From contig CALGIG010000070.1 in the NCBI GenBank assembly GCA_937915865.1, forward strand, positions 47,886 through 111,885: 64,000 nucleotides of DNA. The letters are read 5' to 3'. Positions 32,683 through 41,100 of this stretch are shown here, one piece after another (within the stretch, counting starts at the first letter, position 1; the number at the start of each line of letters is the position of its first letter). Position numbers and translations under genes: made by a program. Under the pieces are notes generated by a model, which made no database searches, was not told the origin of the DNA, and saw only the letters and a program-made list of their open reading frames with translations. This DNA is from an uncultured Prolixibacteraceae bacterium (lineage in GTDB: Bacteria; Bacteroidota; Bacteroidia; Bacteroidales; Prolixibacteraceae).

Positions 32683-33771
32683 ATGAGAGTTACCGTAAAT
32701 TTTTCTTTAAAGAAATCAAAAGCCCGTACAGACGGGAAGTGTCCGGTTTATATCCGGTGCACGTTTAACAGCCAACGCTTTGAATTATCTACCGGCGTTT
32801 TTGTTATTCCGGAGTTATGGAATGATGAAAAGCAGCAGATTGCTGGTAGGACAGAAGAAGCAAAGATTCTGAACACCCGATTGAATAAGATCACTTCCCG
32901 TGTTCAGGATGTGTACAACCAATTGCAATCGAAAAGTGAAAGTTTCTCAGCTTTAGATGTGAAAAACAAATTACTTGGAGTAAGTGATGAAAAAGGTGTG
33001 TTGGACGTTCTTGATGGCATTATAAAAGATATAGAGGCCCGCGTAGGCAATGATTATTCAGAAGGAACTTTAAGGCATTACAGAACAACTCGGGATCGAT
33101 TGGCTGATTTTTTTAAAACCAAATTTAGCCGAAATGACGTTCCATTATCAAAGATTGATTATAACTTTCTGAATTCATTTGACCTCTATTTAAAAACAGG
33201 GCTCTGGTTAAAACCCAATACTGCATTAACCTATCACAAGCATTTGAAGAAGGCATTGAATACAGCCATAGCCATGAACCAGATTTCTTTCAATCCTTAC
33301 AATTCATTTAAAGTCACAAGAAATGAAACCCACCGTGATTTTTTGACAAACCTGGAGCTGGAAAGAATCAAAAACAAAGAGGTTAGTACAAACAGGTTGG
33401 AGATTGTCCGGGACGTATTTGTCTTTGCCTGTTATACAGGGCTTGGATATGCGGAACTTAGTAAACTCAATAAATTCCATATCCAACAGGGTGATGATGG
33501 CGGTAAATGGATCATTATTGATCGGGATAAAACAGATATTCGTTGCAGGATTCCATTATTACCTCAGGCCAAAGCTATACTGCAGAAATACGAAAACTTT
33601 CCAATAAACAGAAATAAAGGGAAGCTACTTCCGTTGCATTCAAATCAAAAGATGAATGAATATCTAAAGGAATTGGCAGCCATTTGTGGAATACAAAAGA
33701 ATTTATCAATGCACGTCGCAAGACACAGCAATTATTCTTTCCAATTAGAAATGAGTAAATTACAAAAATAA
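32683..33771 (+). pseudogene. C-terminally truncated ICE-type tyrosine integrase
   Basis: 362 residues of a Bacteroidota integrase: arm-binding domain (VNFSLKKSKARTDGKCPVYIRC), SAM-like core-binding domain (YSEGTLRHYRTTRDRLADFF) and most of the catalytic domain (FACYTGLGYAELS with the Arg position changed to Tyr-Ala, then MHVARH). After RH the expected FATT, GH and catalytic Tyr segments are replaced by SNYSFQLEMSKLQK and a stop. It cannot be active. The break at about 33730 marks an insertion or deletion junction just before the DHFR-associated repeat. Confidence 0.75.
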
Positions 33772-34055
33772 AATTCTTGACAGGTAACGATTTAGAAACG
33801 AGCGAGTCTCTGCTTTTTTCGTCATTTTTCACAATATACACAAAGAACGATCTTAGACGACAAAAGTACGAAAGATATATGAATCGCAATATTTTTAGTC
33901 TGTTTTTCCCTTTTTTTAAATTGGCTGATTTTCTTCTTCTGCATATTGCCGATAGATTTCGTCAGGTCTAAATTCCTCCTTTCTTTTCCGGCTATTTCAG
34001 AAAACATCGCTATTTTTGCAATTGATAAAAAGAATATAGCGGGCATAGCCTCGTT

Positions 34056-34232
34056 AATATATAGACATAACGTTCGCTGAACGTCTCGATACGAAAACTG
34101 GTAATTTTCATTTGAAAGAGGCTGATAGCGCAATGTTCATTCTGTACGAAAGTATGGCGTGGGCTTGCCTGTTTCTTTCAAAGGGTAACCAGTACCTCGT
34201 GTCGGAATAGTGTGAGCTCCACGCTTTTTTTT
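34056..34232 (-). repeat. Right copy of ~178-bp inverted repeat
   Basis: Reverse complement of 15035-15212 at about 85% identity by eye. It starts AATATATAGACATAACG and ends in a T run 54 bp before a DHFR-like gene. The stretch 33772-34055 shows no gene. Confidence 0.75.
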
Positions 34233-34285
34233 GTGTGTTACGGCGAACTCGGATTCGGAAGTTTTAACATGTTAAACAAGAGAAC

Positions 34286-34819
34286 ATGAAAAAGATTATC
34301 CTTTACATCGCAACGTCACTCGATGGGCGTATTGCTGAACCTGACGGCGGACTGGAATGGCTTATCGGATTTCCGAACCCTGAAAAAACGGATTACGGCT
34401 ACAAAAACTTATTGGCTTCGGTCGATACGGTTGTCATGGGCGGCAGAACGTACCGCGAACTGCTGAATATGGATGTAATTTGGCCGTACCCCGAACAAAT
34501 GACTTATATTATTTCCCACCACAATTGGGGTGAAAAAGACAAAATCAAATTCATTACGGAAAATATTATTGAAACAATTTCTGAATTGCGTAGCAAGGAC
34601 GGTAAAGACATTTGGTTAGTCGGTGGCGGTGAATTGATTTCAATGCTGTTAACAGCGGATTTAATCGATGAAATGCAAATTTGCTATGTCCCTGTAATTT
34701 TGGGTAAGGGCATTCCCTTATTCCCAGAACAAACCAAAGAATCGAAATGGAAGATTACAGGAAACAAAGTCTATGAGTCCGGTTTTTTGAAGGTGGATTA
34801 TCAAAAACAGGATAAATAA
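34286..34819 (+). CDS. Dihydrofolate reductase/RibD-C-like protein
   Basis: 177 residues. IATSLDGRIAEPDGGLEWL, VVMGGRTYRELL, MTYIISHH and DIWLVGGGELISMLL match the RibD C-terminal/DHFR-like family with the NADPH-binding GGRTY loop and GGG turn intact. These reductases have varied pyridine-nucleotide-dependent roles; trimethoprim resistance cannot be assumed. It is the better preserved paralogue of 14458-14979, and shares that gene's upstream repeat. Confidence 0.85.
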   Translation: MKKIILYIATSLDGRIAEPDGGLEWLIGFPNPEKTDYGYKNLLASVDTVVMGGRTYRELLNMDVIWPYPEQMTYIISHHNWGEKDKIKFITENIIETISELRSKDGKDIWLVGGGELISMLLTADLIDEMQICYVPVILGKGIPLFPEQTKESKWKITGNKVYESGFLKVDYQKQDK

Positions 34820-34995
34820 GATCGTTTTTCAGACCGGGTATTCCCGCGTTCATGTGGTATAATAGTAAACCAAAAATTTGGAACTTCGCGTGTTAACCCT
34901 CCTTTTTTTCCTTAATAACTCAAATTAACACGCTTGTTTACAGTCAAATATATACTATTCACTGAGAATCCAAAATAAACATTAATTTTATAGCG

Positions 34996-35427
34996 TTGGA
35001 GAAGAAGTTTCACATATCATTCATTGTATTGGCTGTGTTAATGTTGTTGGTGCTGACTATTGTTCCGCATCATCATCACGATGGCGTAGCCTGTATAAAA
35101 ATGGAACGTTGCGAAAAAGACAATTTGGTTAATGACGAGCATACCGGCCATGCTGAAAATGATATGACTCAAGGCAAGTCATGTACTATCGAAACTGATT
35201 TTGTCATTCCTCAAACAGACAATGGAATAAAATGCAGCGTTTCATCCAGTAATAACCCTGACCACATTCAATTCTTCCCCATTCTTTACCTTATTGCAGA
35301 CTTCTTGCTTTATCCGGCGCAAACGATAGACCTCAAGCCCGAATACGAGGAACACTTATTATTATATATATCCGCAGAAGTAAGCCAATTCCACGGCTTA
35401 CGCGCACCACCCTACATGCCTTCGTAA
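34996..35427 (+). CDS. His-rich small membrane protein (DUF6769-like)
   Basis: 143 residues from a TTG at 34996. One N-terminal membrane segment (HISFIVLAVLMLLVLTIVP) is followed at once by HHHHDG and several Cys/His residues (CIKMERCEKD, HTGHAEND). The C-terminus ends HGLRAPPYMPS. The layout matches the 131-residue protein at 37106, and both lie in a metal island, so periplasmic metal binding is likely. DUF6769 is the nearest family I can suggest. Confidence 0.65.
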   Translation: MEKKFHISFIVLAVLMLLVLTIVPHHHHDGVACIKMERCEKDNLVNDEHTGHAENDMTQGKSCTIETDFVIPQTDNGIKCSVSSSNNPDHIQFFPILYLIADFLLYPAQTIDLKPEYEEHLLLYISAEVSQFHGLRAPPYMPS

Positions 35428-35544
35428 CTACCCTACACGCTGTATAGTTAAATTTCTGTGCACTTGAACCTGCAACGTTCAAACGCATGGTTTGATAATT
35501 ACATCCGGTTTCTCGTTTGTGAAAAACCGAAATAAACAACAACA

Positions 35545-36327
35545 ATGTTTTTAAAAAAGAAAGTGATGAGTGTTATTGCCATATTTTGCCTGTCCATTTT
35601 TGCATCATGCGCGGCAAATGCCCAAAAAGATGAACAACCGAACAGGGAAACAGGCGATAGCATTCAGGTAAAAACACCCAAATTATCATACTCGCATGTC
35701 ATTATTCCTGTCGTCCTGATGACATATGGAACCATTGAAATATCAGTTGCTCCTAAATACCGTATGTTGAACTACGCCATAGGACATGAAGTAATCGTCC
35801 ATCAACCTGAAAAATTTCAGATTGACGACATTATTCAATATGCTCCCGCCGCAAGCGTATATGCCTTAAATTTGACAGGAATAAAAGGGAAAAGTAACTT
35901 TAATGACAGAACTATTATTCTGGGATTATCCGCCCTGTTCACAGCCATATCTGTAAACAGCTTAAAATATACGGTACGGGAAGAACGTCCTGACAGGACG
36001 GCCTCGAACTCGTTCCCTTCGGGACATACGGCAGTTGCTTTCATGGGTGCTGAATTTTTGTGGCAGGAATATAAAGACGTTTCTTCTTGGTTCGGTATAG
36101 CAGGCTATACAATCGCCGCTGGAACGGGCGCTTTCAGGGTCTATAACAACAAGCACTGGGTAAGCGACATCGCTTTCGGTGCAGGACTTGGAATGTTATG
36201 TACCAAACTGGCCTATTGGATATATCCTTCGGTTAATAGCGTATTTTCAATTAACAACAAAAACGTCGCCTTTTATCCCTATTACAACGGGCAACAAGGC
36301 GGGTTTTCCTTGTCTATTCAACTTTAG
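35545..36327 (+). CDS. PAP2-family phosphatase, exported
   Basis: 260 residues with an N-terminal signal (KKKVMSVIAIFCLSIFASCA, possible lipobox Cys). The three acid-phosphatase motifs are present: KYTVREERP, SFPSGHTAVAF and RVYNNKHWVSDIAFG. PAP2 enzymes dephosphorylate lipid phosphates or undecaprenyl pyrophosphate at the periplasmic side. Several hydrophobic segments suggest membrane association. It follows the His-rich gene by 117 bp; its link to metal resistance is unclear. Confidence 0.85.
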   Translation: MFLKKKVMSVIAIFCLSIFASCAANAQKDEQPNRETGDSIQVKTPKLSYSHVIIPVVLMTYGTIEISVAPKYRMLNYAIGHEVIVHQPEKFQIDDIIQYAPAASVYALNLTGIKGKSNFNDRTIILGLSALFTAISVNSLKYTVREERPDRTASNSFPSGHTAVAFMGAEFLWQEYKDVSSWFGIAGYTIAAGTGAFRVYNNKHWVSDIAFGAGLGMLCTKLAYWIYPSVNSVFSINNKNVAFYPYYNGQQGGFSLSIQL

Positions 36328-36338
36328 AAAACTAAAAA

Positions 36339-36506
36339 ATGAAAACATACATCATAAGATTATTCACTCGTCCAGACAAGCAGCGACAAAACCTTAAAAC
36401 AAAGAAACTGCTTTTATCAACTCAATCGAACGAATCTATTTCTTCTTTTATCGTACTTTTGTTACAGGAAAAATTAGATGACGGGCTATCCGCTTGCTAT
36501 GTATAG
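36339..36506 (+). CDS. Possible small protein
   Basis: 55 codons starting MKTYIIRLFTRPDKQRQN and ending DDGLSACYV, 11 bp after the PAP2 gene. The basic N-terminus and short length give no function; listed because of its close spacing and clean ATG. Could be a non-coding remnant. Confidence 0.3.
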   Translation: MKTYIIRLFTRPDKQRQNLKTKKLLLSTQSNESISSFIVLLLQEKLDDGLSACYV

Positions 36507-36625
36507 TAATATTCCACCCTCTTTTTTATATCATAATTAAAAACGCCTTATAATAAAGCAGAATGGCATTAAGCAAAAAAGGTTCAATATATTATAGAAG
36601 TGTGTTTTCATATACATCCTGATTT

Positions 36626-37036
36626 ATGAAAGAAAACGAATCTAAATTAGAAAACCGGAACATTAAACCGACCGCCATGCGCGAATTGGTTTTGAAGGTT
36701 TTTAGCGAACAAAATGCCGCTATTAGCTTATCTGACTTGGAACAAAAATTCGAAAAAGTAGATAAAGTTACGTTGTATCGTACACTCAAAACTTTTGAAG
36801 AAAACAAGCTCATTCATAGCATTAATGATGGTAGCGGGTCAATAAAATATGCTTTATGCCGTGAGACCTGCCAATGCAATCCAGAGGACCTTCATGTCCA
36901 TTTTTTTTGTAAAAAATGCAAACAGACCTATTGTCTGAACGATATCCCCGTTCCGGCAATAAATCTTCCCGTTCATTTTTCTCTCGAAAATATTAGTATG
37001 GTAGTGAAAGGCATTTGTTCGAATTGCGATAAATAA
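36626..37036 (+). CDS. Fur-family metal-dependent transcriptional repressor
   Basis: 136 residues. The N-terminal winged helix (RNIKPTAMRELVLKVFSEQNAAISLSDLEQKF, KVTLYRTLKTFEENKL) and C-terminal metal/dimerisation domain with two CxxC pairs (CKKCKQTYC, CSNC) and HVHFFC identify the Fur superfamily; which metal (zinc, iron or other) cannot be decided from sequence. The first palindromic 7-1-7 site after the gene lies over the promoter of the downstream metal genes, its probable target. It has its own start 288 bp after the PAP2 gene. Confidence 0.88.
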   Translation: MKENESKLENRNIKPTAMRELVLKVFSEQNAAISLSDLEQKFEKVDKVTLYRTLKTFEENKLIHSINDGSGSIKYALCRETCQCNPEDLHVHFFCKKCKQTYCLNDIPVPAINLPVHFSLENISMVVKGICSNCDK

Positions 37037-37039
37037 CAT

Positions 37040-37074
37040 TGCAACTCAGTTGCATAAACTTTTTATTACATTTG
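37040..37074 (+). promoter_or_regulatory. Fur-type operator and promoter of the metal efflux operon
   Basis: TGCAACT-C-AGTTGCA (37040-37054) is a perfect 7-1-7 inverted repeat, the format of Fur-family boxes. It ends 12 bp before a -7 element TACATTTG (37067-37074). The -33 region is covered by the palindrome. Transcription would begin near 37081, 25 bp before the ATG at 37106. Confidence 0.65.
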
Positions 37075-37105
37075 TCGTTGTTAATTTAGTTTTAATTGGA
37101 TTTCT

Positions 37106-37501
37106 ATGAATCGTGTTGGGAAAAATATGAGAATGACCGCAATATTATTGGCTGGGCTGGTAATATTACTTCATTCTGTAATTACTCACCATCACCATTC
37201 TGATTTATCCACCGATCATTTTAGTAGTGTTAATAACGCGAACCAAGTTCCTGGTGAATCTTCAGATGAAGCTAACAAGCATTGTCACGCTTTTAATAAT
37301 ATCATTACTGAAAAGGTTACTTCAAAGACCTTTAATATCAAGATTGAACCAGATTCTAATTTGATTTTAATTTCTGTTTTTAACACATTTTCGTATACCA
37401 GCAATGTAGAATCAGCTACTTACGTTATTTGGAATCTCAATATTGTTAAACAATATTTTTCAACTGTACTATCCTTTAGGGGTCCTCCTACTTTACTGTA
37501 A
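37106..37501 (+). CDS. His-rich small membrane protein of metal operon
   Basis: 131 residues. One membrane segment (MTAILLAGLVILLHSVI) followed by THHHHSDLSTDH, then HCHAF; the C-terminus ends SFRGPPTLL. Layout parallels 34996-35427. It is the first gene behind the Fur-type operator, and together with the next genes (TRASH-like protein, CusA, CusB) points to a periplasmic metal chaperone or sensor. An internal ATG at 37127 is an alternative start. Confidence 0.65.
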   Translation: MNRVGKNMRMTAILLAGLVILLHSVITHHHHSDLSTDHFSSVNNANQVPGESSDEANKHCHAFNNIITEKVTSKTFNIKIEPDSNLILISVFNTFSYTSNVESATYVIWNLNIVKQYFSTVLSFRGPPTLL

Positions 37502-37571
37502 TTTCTTCTTGCTATTTTATTTCCCCTGATAGAAATGTCAGGATCTTGTTAATGCTTTATATTCTAATCAA

Positions 37572-38039
37572 ATGAATAAAAGAAAACTAACAAAGAAGGA
37601 ATTGCAGGATAGGCAGATTGCTGATAATAAGAAATTCAATAAAATATTGCTGATAAGTTTCAGCACACTTATCCTGTTTACAGTTTCAGTCTTAGTATTT
37701 TACACCTATTGGTGCAATACAAAATATACTTACAGACAATATGCGTTATATGGTAAGGAGATACCACCCGAATTGGTTTGCATGAATGGCAATAATTTGA
37801 AAATTCATGAAAGCTTTAGAAAAAATTATCAAGGTAAGATTTACTACTTCTGTAGCAAAGACTGCTTTAACCATTTTGCGAACCGCTTTCGGCAAAACGC
37901 ATTTGTTCTTGACTCATTCTCAGGTGATACAATTTGTAAGGCCGACGCATTGATTGGATTAAAGAATCGAGGTTATCCCTTGGTCGTTTATTTCAAAAAC
38001 AGAAAGACATTCAATCAATATTATGAAGCAAAGAGATGA
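37572..38039 (+). CDS. Membrane-anchored TRASH/YHS-like metal-binding protein
   Basis: 155 residues. One membrane helix (ILLISFSTLILFTVSVLVFYTYW) near residues 26-48, then a periplasmic part with CMNGN and KIYYFCSKDCFNHFANRF, the Cys spacing of TRASH/YHS domains that bind Cu, Zn or other metal ions. Its position between the His-rich protein and CusA suggests that it hands metal to the pump. Confidence 0.75.
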   Translation: MNKRKLTKKELQDRQIADNKKFNKILLISFSTLILFTVSVLVFYTYWCNTKYTYRQYALYGKEIPPELVCMNGNNLKIHESFRKNYQGKIYYFCSKDCFNHFANRFRQNAFVLDSFSGDTICKADALIGLKNRGYPLVVYFKNRKTFNQYYEAKR

Positions 38040-38196
38040 TTTTGAAAATTAAAGATGTACATGAAGAAGAAAATCCAACTTAAGGAAATATTAAATTGGA
38101 TTTCATTATTCTGACATGTTTAATCTTGATTTAAAGATTGTTGCAGGAATTTATCACTTCTTCATTGAGCAATAAAAATAAATTAATTTAATTATT

Positions 38197-41100
38197 ATGA
38201 TAGATAAAATAATAGCATATTCTATAAAGAATAAATTTATAGTGAGCCTTATCCTTCTGGCACTGATAGGGATTGGCATTTATTCTTTAAAGACAATAAA
38301 TCTTGATTCAACACCTGACATAACAAACAATCAGGTGCAGGTAATTACAGTTTCTCAAAATCTCTCGACAGAAGATATAGAGCAATTTGTTACCTATCCT
38401 GTGGAATTGGCTATGGCCAATTTACCAGGTGTTACAGAAATCAGATCCGTATCTCGCTTTGGTCTTTCTGTCGTTACCATTGTGTTTAAAGATAACATGG
38501 GGACTTATTTGCCAAGGCAGGTAGTTCAGGAGAAACTTAATGCAGTAAAAGACCAAATACCGAGTCAATTTGGAGAACCATTTATGGGGCCTATTACAAC
38601 TGGTTTAGGGGAGATTTTTCAGTACACAATAAAACCCAAACCGGGTTTTGACTCTATTTATTCTCCCATGGATCTACGTACTATTCAAGACTGGATTGTA
38701 AAGCGACAAATGGCATTAATTCCGGGCGTTGTTGAAGTAAACTCGTTTGGCGGAAATATTAAGCAGTATGAGATTGCGCTAAACCCAGATAAATTGAATG
38801 CTATGAATGTTTCAATGACCGAAGTTTTTGAAGCGTTGGAAAATAATAATGTCAATACAGGCGGGGCCTATATTGAGAAGAGCCACATGGCCAATTTTAT
38901 TCGGGGAGAAGGTTTGGCCCGAACATTGGATGACATAAAGAATATCGTTATAAAAAACGACAATGGCGTACCCATTTTGATTAATGACGTAGCTGAGAAA
39001 GTTCATTTTGGCAGCCAGGTTCGCTATGGAGCTTTCACTCAGGAAGGGCATGAAGCGGTTGGTGGCATGATTTTGATGCTAAAAGGAGAAAACTCTAATG
39101 AAGTCATACAAAGTGTAAAAAACAGGATTGAAGAAGTACAAAAGACTTTACCGAAAGGACTGGAGATAGCTCCGTTTCTCGATCGTTCAGCCCTAATTGA
39201 ACGTACAACCAGTACTGTCAGTCGTAACCTGATGGAAGGGGCCCTCATCGTTATATTTGTTTTGGTTATCTTATTAGGTAGTTTACGAGGTGGCTTGGTC
39301 ACTGCATCTGTTATTCCTCTGTCCCTATTGTTCGCATTTATTCTAATGAAGGTTTTTGACGTATGGGCAAACTTAATGAGCCTTGGTGCAATTGACTTTG
39401 GGATCATCGTTGATGGGGCAGTTATTATAGTTGAGGGAACAGTACATGAAATTGAGAAAAGGATAAAAGCCGGGAAAAACAAATTTGATAAAACCCAAAT
39501 GAATGAGCTTACTTATCATGCTTCGAGTACCATGATGAATTCTGCATTTTTTGGCCAATTAATTATTCTGATTGTTTTTGCTCCGATACTTTTCCTTACA
39601 GGCGTTGAAGGTAAGATGTTCCGTCCAATGGCATTCACATTTGGGTTTGCTGTTATCGGGGCCATATTACTTTGTCTTACCTATGTTCCAATGATTTCTT
39701 CCATTGTAATGAAACCAACAATAAATAAAAACAGCTGGCTTGCTCGTTTAGAGAATTTGCTTGAGAGAATCAGTAACAGATTTTTAAATGCAATTTATAC
39801 TGCATACAAACCAATTCTTACTCTCGCACTCAAACGGAAGAAATCTGTCTTAATTATCGCTTTGTTGCTATTGGGAAGTGCTGTATTTGTTTTTACACGC
39901 ATGGGAGGCGAGTTTGTCCCAAGTCTTAATGAAGGAGATATTGCTATGCAAGCTTTCCTTCGACCCGGAAGCTCATTGTCTGAAACAATAAAGCGGGAAA
40001 AAGAAGTAGAAAATATAATAATGGCAAACTTCCCGGAAGTAAAAACGGTTTGTGCCCGAATAGGCGTTGCCGATATACCCACTGATCCAATGGGATTTGA
40101 TTATACCGATAGTTTTATCATTCTTGAAAAAGATATGAATAAATGGGTATCTGCCAAATCAAAGGAAGAGTTGATAGAAAAAATTAAATCAAAACTATCA
40201 CAACTCCCTGGCCTTAATTTCACCTTCAGTCAACCTGTAGAGTTGCGTTTTAATGAGCTTCTAACCGGAGTCCGGGAGGATGTTGCAGTGAAATTATTTG
40301 GAGAAGATTTAGATGTACTCTCGCAGAAAGGAGAAAAAATGCTTGAAATAATAAGCAAAATACCTGGTGCAGAGGACGTAACTCTCGAAAGGACAGCTGG
40401 GTTGCCACAAATGACTGTTCAATATGATCGGAAAAAGATAGCGCAATACGGTCTGGATATCAGCAAACTTAACAGGTATGTTAGTGCAGCTTTTGCAGGC
40501 AGTAGTGCAGGGGTAATCTTTGAAGGAGAAAAGCGCTTTGATATGGTTATCCGACTCGATGAACAGCACCGTAAAAGCATTGAAGATTTGCGCAATTTAT
40601 ATGTTGACCTTCCTAATGGTAAACAAGTGCCTATAAAAGAGTTAGCAGAGATTAATTTTCAACCTGGTGCAATGCAAATTTCAAGAGAGGGTACTTTTAG
40701 GAGAATTTATGTAGGAGTAAATGTAAGAGGAAGAGACGTTGAATCAGTAGTAAATGATATTCAACAAAAGCTTGATAAACAACTCAATTTACCAGCGGGT
40801 TATTACGTCACTTACGGAGGTGAGTTTGAAAATCTTCAACGGGCGAAAGACCGTTTATCAATTGTTTTACCGATAGCTTTGGCTCTCATTTTTATTCTGT
40901 TATATTTTGCCTTAAAATCATTTCCTCAGACGGTTATGATATATATGGCTGTACCATTGGCAGCAATTGGAGGTGTTTATTTTCTATGGCTTCGGGGAAT
41001 GCCATTTAGTATATCAGCCGGAGTTGGGTTTATCGTACTTTTTGGAGTTGCCGTTTTAAATGGGTTAGTTCTTATCAGCCGTTTCAACTCGCTTAAAACA

